Positions 10,139-21,510 of a stretch of DNA of 64,000 bases are shown here, one piece after another. Source of the stretch: Eutreptiella sp. 'Long Island Sound 2002' (lineage: Eukaryota > Euglenozoa > Euglenophyceae > Eutreptiales > Eutreptiaceae); the NCBI GenBank assembly GCA_964036045.1, contig OZ038381.1, positions 127,665,708-127,729,707 on the forward strand, given 5' to 3'. Both the position numbers and the translations under genes were made by a program. Every line of letters begins with the position of its first letter. The stretch's first letter is position 1. The notes under the pieces are model-generated. The model saw nothing but the letters and a program-made list of their open reading frames with translations. It was not told the DNA's origin and did no database searches.

Positions 10139-11621
10139 AGGGGCCTCCCCCGCTTTGGGGAAGTGGCCCTCCGCCGCATTGGCAACACGTCCCCTCTGCC
10201 ACTTTAGCGACACCAAGGCCTCCACCGCTTTGGGGACACCGGGGCCTGCGCCCCTTTGGGGCCGGGGCCTCCTTTGCTTTCCGAACCTGGCGCCTCCACC
10301 GCCTTGGGGACACCGGGGCCTGGTGCCTCCGCCGCTTTGGGGCGGGTCTCTTTGTGGTTTTGGGGGACACCGGGGCCTCCGCCGCTTTGGGGCAGAGGCC
10401 CCCGCCAGTTTGGTGAAGAAGCCTCTACCTCTTTGGCAACATGGCCTCCGCCGCTTTGCAGCGAGTCTCTATACTGCGTTGGGGCAGGGGCCTGCTACCC
10501 TTTGGCGACACTAGGGCCTCCGCTGCTTTGCGGCACGGGCCTCCGCCACTTTGGGGACACCGAGGCGTCCGCCGCTTTGGGGCAGGGGCCTCTTCCGCTT
10601 CGGGGAAACCGGGGCGTTCGCCATTATCGTGAAGGGGCCTGTGCCGCTTTGGGGCAGGGGCCTCCGCCGATTTGAGGAAACCGGGGCCTCCGCCGCTTTG
10701 GGGAAGGGGTCTCTACTGCTTATGCAACACCGGGGCCTCTACAGCTTTGGCCACAACGTTGCCTCTGTTGCTTTCCCAACACCGGGGCCTCCACGGCTTT
10801 GGGGTAGGGGCCGCCGCCGCTTTGGGGAAACCAAGGCCTCCGCCACTTTGAGGAAGGGGCCTCTACCGCTTTTGCGACACTGGGGCCTTCGCCTCTTTGG
10901 CCACACTGGTGCCTCTGCTGCTTTGGCAACGCTGGGGCCTCCATGGCTTTTGAGCAGGCCCCCCCGCCGCTTTGGGGAAACCAGGGCCTCCTCCACTTCG
11001 GGGCAGGGGCCTCCACCGCTTTGGCACGACGGCGCCTCCGCCGCTTCAGGGGAGGGCCCTCCGCCACTTTGCGGCCGAGGCCCCCACCCCTGTGGTGGCA
11101 CTAGCTGCTTTGTAAACACTACGGCCTCCGCGGCTTTGGGGCAAGGGCCTCCCCCGCTTTGAGGAAACGGGGGACTCCACGGCTTTGGCGACACGTCGCC
11201 TCCGCCAATTGGAGGTGGGGCGCTCCGCCGCTTTAGGACGCAGGCCTCTGCCCCTTTGTCGACAACGGGTGCTTTGTAAACACCGGGTCCTTTGTAAACA
11301 CTGGGTCCTTTGTAAACAATGGGCCCTTTGTAAACACCGGGGCCTCCGCAAAGCGGTAGGGCATACCGCCGCTTTGGCGACACGTCTCTTGCAACGCTTT
11401 GGCGACACCAAGAGGTGCGCCGCTTCGGGTACAACGGGGCTTGGCCGCTTTGGGTCTGCACCAAAGCGGCGGAGGCCCCGGTTCCCCAAATCAGCAAAGG
11501 CCCCTACCGCAAAGCAGAGGCGAATGTGTGCCTAAAGCGGCGGAGGCCCCAGTGTCACAGAAATAGCAGAGGCCACATCTCCAAAGCGGCGGTGGCCCCT
11601 ATCACAAAGTGTCCGAGGCCC
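10139..11621. repeat. GC-rich minisatellite, block C
   Basis: Mostly the GGCCTCCGCCGCTTTGGGG orientation up to about 11460, then the reverse orientation to 11621, next to the first coiled-coil module. A run of TTTGTAAACACTGGGTCC-type units (about 11273-11335) is a local sub-variant with a period near 18-19 bp. Confidence 0.92.
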
Positions 11622-11911
11622 CGCAGACGTCGAATCTCCTTCTCCCGCTGATGGCGTTTGTGTCTGGATCGGCCCTTTTCGCCCTAAGATGGTGCGTGTG
11701 GTTGGGGCGCATACGCTTGTTGCGGTTGGGGCTCTGCTCCGTAGACAATCACTTGGACAGGAGGAGGGGGAGATCAGTATTGGTGTCCGTATTTTCCTAC
11801 TAGTTCCGCATGCTGGTGTGGCTCTTCTTGGTGTCGCTTGCACCCATGTCTAGGTGGTCGGTCTAGAGTGTAGGCCTCCTCTAGTCGCGTCGGTGTGTGA
11901 GAGTTGGACAT
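11622..11911 (-). pseudogene. coiled-coil (gag-like) ORF fragment, copy 1, truncated
   Basis: The minus-strand ATG at 11909-11911 starts MSNSHTPTRLEEAYTLD, then a His/Arg-rich stretch (RHGCKRHQEEPHQH). A TGA in frame at about 11774 stops it. The homologous sequence continues into the charged heptad region but is cut at the minisatellite junction before the C-terminal part seen in copies 2-4. I do not recognise a named family. The resemblance to an N-terminal gag/ORF1-type protein is inferred from its charged, coiled-coil nature. Confidence 0.6.
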
Positions 11912-12059
11912 CTCTAAGCCCTTGCCCCAAAGCGGCAGAGACCCCGGCTTCCCCAAAGCGGCGGAGGCCCCTGCCCCAAAGCGGCGGAGGCCCAAGCTTT
12001 CCCAAAGCGGCAGTGGCCCCTTTCACAAAGCGTCTGAGCCCCCGGTTTCTCCAAAGCGG
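11912..12059. repeat. GC-rich minisatellite between modules 1 and 2
   Basis: About five AAAGCGGCGGAGGCCCC-type units, including the variant ATCACAAAGCGTCTGAGGCC. The block ends in TTTCTCCAAAGCGGC, the recurrent left junction of each coiled-coil module. Confidence 0.9.
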
Positions 12060-12499
12060 CGGACTCATGGCACTGCCTTCTTGTTCCGGCATATATTCTT
12101 CCCTCCGCCCTACAGTGGAGCGCTCCTTTGATGCGGACATTCTCAATGGGACTTGCGGTGTTATTTCTTGTCCATCATCTTGCGCCTGACTTGCTGTCTG
12201 CTTCAATTCCCTCACGTCACGTGGCAGACATTGAATCTCCTTCTCTTGCTGATTGCGTTTGTGTCTAGATGGGCCCTTTTTGCCCTAGAATGGTGGCTGT
12301 GGTTGGGGCACTTGTTGCGGTTGGGGTCTTGCTCTGTAGACAATCAATTACACCGGAGGAGGAACGGATCCGTATCGGTGTTTCCTTGTGGTTCCGCATG
12401 CTGGTGTGGGTGTTCTTGGTGTCGCTTGCACCCATGTCTAGGTGGATGGTCTAGAATGCAAGCCTCCTCTGATCGCGTCGGTGTATGAGAGTTGGACAT
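12060..12499 (-). pseudogene. coiled-coil (gag-like) ORF fragment, copy 2
   Basis: A full-length 440-bp module. The minus-strand ATG at 12497-12499 begins the MSNSHTPTRSEEA segment. A Pro-rich stretch (SPPPPVQVI in sister copies) leads to the basic heptad region KEIRRLRHEVRELKQTA and then REQEDTAMS at the junction. In this copy several substitutions and indels break the frame. It is flanked on both sides by the GC-rich minisatellite. Confidence 0.6.
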
Positions 12500-13469
12500 C
12501 TCCAGGCACATGCCCAAAAGCAGTAGAGGCCCTGGTTTCCCCGAAGCGGCGGAGGCCGGTGCCCCAAAGTGGCAGAGGCCCCGGTGTCCCCAAACCGACC
12601 AATGCCCCGGTGTACGCAAAGCTGCGGAGGCCCCGGTATCCCGAAAGCTTCGAAGACCCCTGCCCCAAAGCGGCGGAAGCCCTTGCCCCAAAGCGGTGGA
12701 AGCCCCAGTGTCCCCGAAACTGTGCACGCCAATACCCAAAAGCATTGGAGGCCTAGTGTTGCCAAAGTAGTGGAGGCCCCTAACCTCCACCACTTTGGGG
12801 ACACCAAGGCCTCCTGCACTTTGGCGTAGCGGCCTCCCCCGCTTTAGGGAAACGGCGGCCTCTGCCGCTTTGGCAACACGTCTCTTCCTCCGCTTTGGGG
12901 ACATTTAGGACCTGCGCCGCTTTGCGGACACCGGGGCTTCGCCGCTTTGGGCGTGCACCAAAGCGGCGGAGGCCCCGGTTCCCCGAATCAGCAAATGACC
13001 TCAAAGCGGCAGAGGCCCCGGAGTTTCGACAGCAGCGGAGGCAAAGGTGTGCCTAAAGCGACAGAGGCCTCGGTATCACAAAAGCACTGGGGGCCTCCTC
13101 CCCAAAGCGGCGGTGGCCCCTATCATACAGCGTTTGAGGCCCCGGTTTCCCCAAAGCCGCCAAGGCCCGTGCCGCAAAGCGTCGAAGCCCCTGGTTTCCC
13201 CAAAGGAGCACACGCCCCAACCCCAATGCGGCGGAGGCTCCCCAAAGCAGCACACGCCCCAACCCCAATGCGGCGGAGGCTCCAGTGTCGCAAGAGCGGT
13301 AGAGGCCCCTTTCCCAAAGCGGCAGAGGCCCCGGTTTTCCTAAAGCGGCATGGCCCCTACCCCAAAGGGGCGAAGGCCCCCTCCCCAAAGCGGCCGACGC
13401 CACAGCTTTCCCAAAGCGGTGGTGGCCCCTATTAACAGGGCGTCGGAGGCCCCAGTTTCTCCAAAGCGG
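12500..13469. repeat. GC-rich minisatellite between modules 2 and 3, with an orientation switch
   Basis: AAAGCGGCGGAGGCCCC orientation to about 12780, the reverse to about 12955, then the forward orientation again. Long stretches match the corresponding spacer after module 4 (15000-15250), so spacer and module were probably amplified together. Confidence 0.9.
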
Positions 13470-13925
13470 CTCACTCATTGCAGTGTCTTCCTGTTCCCAC
13501 ACATATTGTTCCCTCCGCCGTGCTGTGGAGCGCTCTTTTGACTCGACAATTCTCAATGGGACCTGCGGTGTTATGTCCTGTACGTCATCCTGCGCCTGAC
13601 GTGCTGTCTCCTTGAGTTCCCTCACTTTATGTCGCAAACGTCGAATCTCCTTCTCCAGCTGATTGCGTTTGTGACTAGGTCGGCCCTTTTTGCCCGAGAA
13701 TGGTGGCTGTGGTTGGGGTGCATACGCTTGTAGCGGCTGGGGCCGTGCTCCGTAGACAATCACTTGGACAGAGGGAGGGGGGGATCGGTATCGGTGTCCG
13801 TGTTTTCCTGGTCGTTCCACGTGCTCATGTGGCTCGTCTTGGTGTCGCTTGCACCCATCATGTCTAGGTGGATGGTCTAGAGTGTAGGAATCATCTGATC
13901 GCTCCGGTGTATACGAGTTGGACAT
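13470..13925 (-). pseudogene. coiled-coil (gag-like) ORF fragment, copy 3, open throughout
   Basis: The ATG lies at 13923-13925 (minus) and the module is 456 bp without an internal stop. In order: MSNSYTPERSDDSYTLDHPP, a His-rich stretch, a Pro/Gln-rich stretch (RPQPLQAYAPQPQPPF), a basic KKGRPSHKRNQ patch, heptads KEIRRLRHKVRELKETARQ, then REQYVWEQEDTAMS. The predicted structure is a disordered N-terminus followed by a coiled coil. The frame continues into the minisatellite on both sides, giving an open frame of 543 codons over 13053-14684. That length is partly accidental, because the GC-rich repeat has few stops. Confidence 0.6.
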
Positions 13926-14295
13926 CTCCAAGCCCCTGCCCCAAAGCGGCAGTAGAGGCCTTCTCCTCAAAGCGGCGGAGGCCCCGGTTTCCCCAAAGCG
14001 GCGGGGGCCCCTATCACAAAGCGTATGAGGCCCCGGTTTCCCCAAAGCGGCTAAGGCCCTTGCCCCAAAGCGGCGATAGCCATGGTTTTCCCAAAGCACC
14101 ACAGGCCCCAACCCCCATGCGGCAGAGGCCCCAGTGTCGCAAGAGCGGTAGAGGCCCGTTCCCCAAAACGGTGGAGGCCCCGGTTTCCCCAAAGCGGCAT
14201 GGCCCCTACACCAAAGTGGCGGAGGCCCCAGCTTTCCCAAAGCGGCGCTGGCCTCTTTCAAAAAGTGGCCGAGCCCCCGGTTTCTCCAAAGCGGC
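13926..14295. repeat. GC-rich minisatellite between modules 3 and 4
   Basis: About twelve units of the CAAAGCGGCGGAGGCCCC type with linkers GGTTTCC, TATCA and TTGCC. It includes the recurrent CCCCAACCCCCATGCGGC variant. Confidence 0.9.
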
Positions 14296-14749
14296 TGACT
14301 CATAGCAACGTCTTCTTGTTCCCGCATATGTTGTTCACTCTGCCCTGCGGTGGAGTGCTCTTTTGACTGGGACATTCTCAATGGGGCCTGCAGTGTTATT
14401 TCTTGTACATCATCGTGCGCTTGACTTGCTGTCTGCTTCAATTCCCTCACTTCATGTCGCAGACGTCGAATCTCCTTCTCCCGCTGATGGCGTTTGTGTC
14501 TAGATCGGCCCTTTTGCCCTAGAATGGTGCCAGTGGTTGGGGCGCATACACTTGTTGCACCTAGCTTCGGCCCTACTCCGTAGAAATCACTTGGACAGGA
14601 GGAGGAGGGGATCGGTACCAGTGTCCGTGTATTCCTACTGGTTCCGCATGCTGGTGTGGCTCTTCTTGGTGTCGCTTGCACCAATGTCTAGGTGGATGGT
14701 CTAGAATGTAGGCCTCCTCTGATCGCGTCAGTGTATGACAGTTGGACAT
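14296..14749 (-). pseudogene. coiled-coil (gag-like) ORF fragment, copy 4
   Basis: The ATG lies at 14747-14749 (minus). The C-terminal two-thirds (KGRSRHKRHQREKEIRRLRH, then EVRELKQTASQAHDDVQEI, then EQEDVAMS) is open and is the best example of the coiled coil. The N-terminal third is in another frame because of an indel near 14580-14590, so the copy is broken. Confidence 0.6.
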
Positions 14750-15650
14750 CTCCAGGCCATGGCCCCAAAGCGCCAGAGGCCCTGGTTTCCCCAAAAGCTG
14801 CAGAGGCCGGTGCCCCAAAGTGGCGGAGGCCCCGGTGTCCCCAAACCGGCGGAGGCCACGGTGTCCCCAAAGCAACTGAGGCCCCCGTGTACGCAAAGCG
14901 GCGGAGGCCCCGGTATCCCGAAAGCCGCGAAGACCCCTGCCCCAAAGCGGTGGAAGCCCCGGTGTCCCCAACACGGCGGAGGCCCAGATCCAAAAGCATT
15001 GGAGGCCCCTAACCTCCACCACTTTGGGGACACCAAGGCCTCCTTCGCTTTGGCGTAGCGGCCTCCCCCGCTTTAGGGAAACGGCGGCCTCTGCCGCTTT
15101 GGCAACACGTCTCTTCCTCCGCTTTGGGGACATTGAGGACCTGCGCCACTATGGGGACACCGGGGATTCGCCGCTTTGGGCGTGCACCAAAGCGGCGGAG
15201 GCCCCGGTTCCCCGAATCAACAGAGGCCCCTACCCCAAAGCAGCAAAGGCCCCGGAGTTTCCAAAGCAGCAGAGAGAAAGGTGTGCCTAAAGCGACAGAG
15301 GCCCCGGTATTACAAAGGCAATAGAGGTCTCCTCCCCAAAGCGGCGGTGGCCCCTATCACAAAGCGTTTGAGGCCCCGGTTTCCCCAAAGCGGATAAGGC
15401 CCATGCCGCAAAGCGGCGAAGCCCCTGGTTTCCCCAAAGCAGCACACGCCTCAACCCCACTGCGGCGAAGGCTCCAGTGTCGCAAGAGCAGTAGAGGACT
15501 CTTCGAGAAGCCCCAGTTTCCCCAAAGCGGCATGGCCCCTACGCCAAAGTGGCAGAGGCCCCTGCCCCAAAGCGGCGGACGCCCCGATTTCCGCCAAGCG
15601 GTGGTGGCTCCTGTTAAGAGGGCGTCGGAGGCCACCGCTTCTCCAAAGCT
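14750..15650. repeat. GC-rich minisatellite between modules 4 and 5
   Basis: The same unit types and orientation switches as 12500-13469, including the near-identical stretch AACCTCCACCACTTTGGGG that marks the switch point (about 15010). Confidence 0.9.
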
Positions 15651-15897
15651 GCTGACTCATTGCAGTGTCTTCGTGTTCCCGCAAATATTGTTCCCTCCCT
15701 CGGGCGGAGCAAAGCCCCAGCCACAACAACTGCATGTGCCCCAACCACGGACACCATTCTAGGGCAAAAAGGGACGATCTAGACACAAACGCAATCAGCC
15801 AGAGAAGGAGATTCAACATCTGGGACATGAAGTGAGGGAAGTCAAGGAGAGAGCAAGTGAGGCGCAGGATAATGTACAGGAAATAACACTGCAGGTC
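15651..15897. pseudogene. coiled-coil ORF fragment, copy 5, internally inverted
   Basis: The first ~55 bp (15651-15705) follow the usual minus-strand module. From about 15708 to 15897 the plus strand reads the coding direction (CAGAGAAGGAGATTCAACAT, then GAAGTGAGGGAAGTCAAGGA). Part of the module has therefore been inverted and the N-terminal part lost. Confidence 0.6.
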
Positions 15898-16455
15898 CGC
15901 GACCGAGGCCCCGGTATCCGGAAAGCGGCGAAGACCCGTGCCCCAAAGCGGCAGAAGCTCTTGCCCCAAGGCGGTGGAAGCCCTAGTGTCCCCAAAACGG
16001 CGGATGCCCATACCCGAAAGCATCGAAGGCCTAGTGTCGCCAAAGCAATGGAGGCCCCTAACCTCCGCCGCTTGGGGGATATCGAGGCCTCTTGTGCTTT
16101 GGGGCACGAGCCTCCACCACTTTGGCAACGCCTCCACCGCTTTGGGGTAGAGGCCCTCGCCCCTATGGTGACCCCGGTGGCTTTGTCAACAACGGCCTCC
16201 GCCGTTTTGGGGATGGGGCCTCCACCGCTTTGCGGAAACGGGGACCTCCGCCGCGTTGGCAACATGTTGCCGCCGCCGCTTTGGGGCGTGGCTCTCCGCC
16301 GCTTTAGAGCACATGCTTCCGCCCCTTCGGCGACACTAGGTGCTTTGTAAACACCGTGGCCTCCGCAATACCGCAAGTGCCTCCCCCGCTGTGGGGAGCT
16401 AGGGCACTCCGCCGCTGTGGCGCCACCTGGACGCCGCCGCTTTGGGGCATCTTTC
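15898..16455. repeat. GC-rich minisatellite, end of first large domain
   Basis: Forward units to about 16060, then reversed units to about 16455. The final units are degenerate and run into unique sequence. Confidence 0.88.
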
Positions 16456-16924
16456 GAGCATCTGCGATTTGGACGTCTACATGTACGGTAGTGATTGTTG
16501 GACAGGCCAATAATCCACACAACTAGTTTTCGGTTGCTCTAGCTCCCAAAGCGAGCCTGTGACGAAGATCTTTACTTGCTATGCCCAAGGGGAAGACAGA
16601 CATAGCCAGCTTGAGAAAACTGTGATGAGTGGGAATTGCTGCACCAAGTGTAATCCAGCATCCATGACAGAAAGCATGCAGCACCTCCTGTGACTGCTAC
16701 CAAGCAGCCCGCACCACCTTTTAGGCAGCTGGTAGTCGTGCTTGGTGTGCATTGCTTGCGCTCCACTGTACTCAGATAAACTAAGCTATCTAGAGACATG
16801 TTCCTTTGCTAAAAATTTGTGGCACTCAAATAACAGTAAACGAGAGGCCATTTTTTAGAACTCCAATAAAAATAAAGCACGGTGGCCTTGGTAATGAGTG
16901 CAGGCTGAGCAGTGGGGGGGCCCA
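16456..16924. other. unique AT-richer spacer, no supported gene
   Basis: About 470 bp of ordinary sequence between the GC-rich minisatellite and the 85-bp satellite. No domain, RNA or repeat is visible. Confidence 0.6.
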
Positions 16925-19900
16925 ATGGCAAGGACCAAGGGGTCCCCAACGCTTCACAATGAAGTACGGAATTAGAATTGGCCCAAAAGAGGGCCTAATA
17001 GCGACATAACCCTTGCCATCTTAGGGTTTCCCAACGCCTCAGAGCAGGGCGCAAAATCACAAATGGCCCAGAAGTGGGCATGGTGGCTGTGTAACACCTG
17101 CCGTCCAATATGTCCGCAAAACTTCAAAGCGGGGGAGAAAATCAGAAGTGGCCCACAAATGGGCCTGGCGGCTACACCATCCTTGCCATTTGGGGGATCC
17201 CCAACACTTCAGAGCGGGGTACGAAATCAAGGTTGAACAACAAGTGGGCTTGGTGGCTACATCACCCCTACCGTCTTGGGGGTCCCCAACGCATCACAGC
17301 GGGGGACAAAGTCAGAAGCGGCCCACAAGTGAGCCTAGTGGCTACATAGCCCTTACTGCCGGACAATCTTTGACGAAATAGACGGAGGGGTGGAATGGGA
17401 AGGAACCCGCAAGTGGGTCTGGTGCCTAGTTCGCCCCTGTCATCTCGGGGGGTCCCGGACATTTCAAAGCCGGGGACAAAATCAGAAGTGGCCCACAGTT
17501 GGGCATGGTGGCTACGCAACCCCTGCCGTTTGGGGTGCCCCCAACGCTTCGAAGCGGGGGAGAAAATCAGAAGTGGCCCGCAAGTGGGCCCGGTGGCCAC
17601 ATAACTCTAGCTGTGTTGTCCCCAACACTTCACACAAAACTAGAAGTGGCCCACAAGTGGGCTTGGTGACTATGTAAACCTTGCCGCCTCGAGGGTCCCC
17701 AACACTTCACAAGGGGGGGGGGGGCGATCAAAAGTGGTCCACCAGTGGGCTTGGTAGCTACATAAGCCCTGCCTACGGGGGTCCCCAACACTTCAAAGCG
17801 TGGGACAAAATCAGAAGTGGCCCACAAGTGGGCGTAGTGGCTACATAATCCCTACCATCTAAAAAGTCCCCAACGCTTCACAACGGGGGACAAAATTGGA
17901 AGTGGCCCACAAGTGGGCTTGGTGGCTACGTAACTCCTGCCACCGGGGGGTCCCCAACGCTTCAGGGCAGGTAAGAAAATCAGAAGTGGCCCACAACTGG
18001 GCCTTGTGGCTACGTCACCCCTGCCATTGGGGGGTCCCCAACACTTCAAAGCCTGAGACAAAATCCGAAGTGGCCCACAAGTGGGCATGGTGGCTGCATA
18101 ACCCTTGCCGTTTGGGGTGCCCCCAACGCTTCGAAGCCTGGGACAAAATCAGAAGTAGCCCGCAAGTGGGCCAGGTGGCCACATAACTCTTGTTGTGTTG
18201 GGAGTCCCCAACACTTCACACAAAATGAGAAGTGGCCCACAAGTGGGCTTGGTGATTACGTCACCCCTGCCGCCTCGGGGGTCCCCAACGCTTCACGGCG
18301 CGGGGCAAAATCAGAAGTGGTCCACTAGTGGGCTCGGTAGCTACACAAACCCTGCCTACGGGGGTCCCAATGACTTTACAGCGGGGAACAAAATCAGAAG
18401 TGGCCCACAAGTGGGCCTAGCGGCTACATAATGCCTGCCACCTAGAAAGTCCCCAACACTTCAAAACGGAGAACAAAATCAGAAGTGGCCCACAAGTTGG
18501 CTTGGTGGCTACGCAACCCTTGCCTTCTACGGTGCCCTCAAGACTTGAGAGTGGGGAACAAAATCAGAAATGGCCCACAAGTGGGCCTGATTACCACATA
18601 ACCCATGTTGTCTCGGGAGTCCAGAACACTTCAAAAAGGGGACAAAATCAGAAGTGGCCCACAAGTGGGCCTGGTGGCTACAAAATGCCTGCCGCCTCGG
18701 GGGTTCCCAGCACTTCAGAGCCGGGGGCAAAATCAGAATTGGGCCACAAGTGGGCCTTGTGGCTACGTAACTCCTGCCACAAGGGGTCCCTAACGCTTCA
18801 AAATGGGTAACAAAATCAGAAGTGGCCCACAAGTGGGCCTAGTGGCTACATAATGCCTGCAGCCTAGAAAGTCCCCAACACGTCAAAACGGGGAACAAAA
18901 TCAGAAGTGGCCCACAAGTGGGCATGGTGGCTACGTAACCCCTGCCTACGGGGGTCCCCAACACTTCAAAACGGGTAACAAAATCAGAAGTGGCCCACAA
19001 GTGGGCCTAGTGGCCACATAATGCCCGCCGCCTAGAAAGTCCCCTACACTTCAAAACCGGGGACAAAATCAGACGTGGCCCACAATTGGGGTTGGTGGCT
19101 ACGCAACCCTTGACATCGAGGGTACCCCCAAGGCTTGAGAGTGGGGAATGAAATCAGAAATGGCCCACAAGTGGGCCTGATTAGCACATACCCCTTGTTG
19201 TCTCGGGAGTCCACAACACTTCAAAGCCTGGGACAAAATCAGAAGTGGCCCACAAGTGGGCCAGGTGGCCACATAACTCTTGTTGTGTCGGGGGTCCCCA
19301 ACACTTCACACAAAATGAGAAGTGGCCCACAAGTGGGCTTGGTGATTACGTCACCCTTGCCGCCTCGGGGGTCTTCAAAGCTTTACGGCGGGGGGCAAAA
19401 TCAGAAGTGGTCCACCAGTGGGCTTGGTAGCTACATAACCCCTGCCTACGGGGGCCCCCAACACTTTACAGCGGGGAACAAAATCAGAAGTGGCCCACAA
19501 GTGGGCCTAGTGGCTACATAATGCCTGCCGCCTAGAAAGTCCCCAACACTTTAAGACGGGGAACAAAATCAGAAGTGGCCCACAAGTGGGCTTGGTGGCT
19601 ACGCAACCCTTGCCGTCCAGAGTGCCCTCAAGACTTGAGAGTGGGGGAAAAAATAAGAAATGGCCCACAAGTGGGCCTTTTTACCACATACCCCTTGTTG
19701 TCTCGGGAGTCCAAAACACTTCAAAGCCTGGGACAAAATCAGAAGTGGCCCACAAGTGGGCATGGTGGCTACATAACCCTTGCCGTTTGGGGTGCCCCCA
19801 ACGCTTCGAAGCGGGGGAGAAAATCAGAAGTGGCCTGCAAGTAGGCCAGGTGGCCACATAACTCTTGTTGTGTCGGGGGTCCCCAACGCTTCACACAAAA

Positions 19901-20215
19901 TTAGAAGTGGCCCATATGTGGGCTTGTTGGCTACGCCACCCCTCCCGTTTGGGGGGTCCCCAACGCTTCATGGCGGGGGACAAAATCAGAAGTGGTCCAC
20001 AATTGGGCTTGGTAGCTACATAACCCTTGCCTACGGGGTTCGCCAACACTTCAAAGCGGGTAACAAAATCAGAAGTGGCCCACAAGTGGGCCTAGTGGCT
20101 ACATAATGCCTGCCGCCTAGAAAGTCCCCAACGCGTCACAACGGGGAACAAAATCACAAGTGGCCCACAAGTGGGCTTGGTGGCTACGCAACCCTTGTCG
20201 TCCAAGGATTCACAC
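16925..20215. repeat. ~85-bp satellite, about 39 tandem copies
   Basis: Each unit contains GTCCCCAACRCTTCA, then GGGGACAAAATCAGAAGTGG, then CCCACAAGTGGGC, GTGGCTAC and a variable CCTGCCGTCTCGGGGG segment. Spacing of AAAATCAG landmarks (17138, 17308, 17478) gives 85 bp. The CCCACAAGTGGG motif is a perfect short palindrome. Several multi-unit blocks recur (17900-18500 resembles 19200-19560 and 19700-20130), so there is higher-order duplication. Confidence 0.95.
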
Positions 20216-20804
20216 CCTGTTGGTTACATTTTGCTTTTCTTTCAGCTCCTGGCCTTTTGTGCACTCCATCAGGAGTATTGCTTCGCCCTGGCTCTTGGTT
20301 AGGACTTTTACTAGAACATTGTTTATACAGCGATAGCCGTCCGCTTTGAGCGAGTGCGCAAGCATGTACACTCTAAGGAGGAGGTCCTGGGTTCAATTCC
20401 CACTACCCCCGAATTATTGCCAAAAGTTTTGGCCGCACGCTGACGACTTTTGAGGAATGCCCCTTCGTAGGGACCTCATACACGGTACATTACACTGTTT
20501 TTCAAGGGTACGTACGGTGTGGTAAGCTTTTATGAATGCATACGTGTCCGCCTGCTCTGTTCTGTGGCTATTTGTTTCATTCTTTTTCCTAAAGTTTATA
20601 AAATTTTTGATGCAACCGTGCAAGAATTTCTTTTAAAAGCTTTAAAAATCACGGGTCACACCTTCTTTTCCTAGAGCCGTTTGAGCTTCCGCGCCTCTTT
20701 TTGTGAATGCGGCTCAATGGCGCTTGTCTGCGACTGTAGGTTTTAGACAAAAGAAGACGATTTCTAATGTGTTTTCGTCAACTTTTAGCGACTGGACTCT
20801 TTTG
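20216..20804. other. unique AT-rich spacer with a tRNA-like motif
   Basis: It separates the 85-bp satellite from the second GC-rich minisatellite domain. AT-rich, with no supported ORF. Confidence 0.55.
20335..20411 (+). other. possible tRNA-derived segment (B box)
   Basis: GGTCCTGGGTTCAATTCCCAC matches a tRNA T-arm/B box and is followed by TACCCCC. The upstream D-arm (AGCGAGTGCGCAAGCA) is only weakly tRNA-like and there is no matching GGGGGTA acceptor strand. It is probably a decayed tRNA or a SINE fragment. Confidence 0.3.
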
Positions 20805-21510
20805 GCACCACCTGGACGTCGCCGCTTTGGGGAGACCAGGGCTTCCGACGCCTTAGGGCGCAGGCCTCCGCCCCCTTGGCGACACCAGCTGCTTTGTTGA
20901 CACCGGGGCCTCCACAAAGTAGCAAGGGCTTGCCCCGCTTTGGGGAAACAGGGGACTCAGCGGCTTTGGAAACACGTCGCCTCCGCCGCTTTGGGGACAA
21001 CAAGACCTGTGCCGCTTTGGAAACACCGGGGCTTCGCTGCTTTGGCCCTCCGCCAAAGCGGCGGAGGCCGCAGTTCCCCAAATCAGCAAAGGCCCCTACT
21101 CCAAAGTGGCAGAGGCCCCTGATTTCCAAAGCAGCGGAGGCAAAGGTGTGCCCGAAGCGGCGGAGGCCCCAGCGTCACCAAAGCAGTAGAGGCCTCCTCC
21201 CCAAAGCAGTGGGGGCCCCGGTTTCCCAAAGCCGTGGTAACCCCTATCGCAAAGCGTCCGATGCCCCGGTTTCCCCAAAGCGGCTAAGGCCCCTGGCCCA
21301 AATCGGCGAAAGCCCTGGTTTCCCCAAAGCAATAGAGGCCCCTACCCCTATGCGGCGGAGGCCCCGGTGTCGCAAAAGCGGTAGAGGCCCCTACCCCAAA
21401 ATGGCAAAGGCTGCTGCCCCAAAGCGGCGGAGGCCCAAGCTTTCCGCAACTCCAAACCGGTGGTGGCCCCTTTCACAAAGCGTCTAAGGCCCTGGTTTCT
21501 CCAAAGCGGA
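20805..21510. repeat. GC-rich minisatellite, second domain, before module 6
   Basis: The same family as 7479-16455. It starts in the GCCGCTTTGGGG orientation and switches to AAAGCGGCGGAGGCCC at about 21054. Confidence 0.9.

Noticed and set aside
16925-20215. Short ORFs in the 85-bp satellite
   Set aside because: All repeat the same peptide pattern (KSEVAHKWAWW, RSGPQVGLVAT) as frames of one unit.
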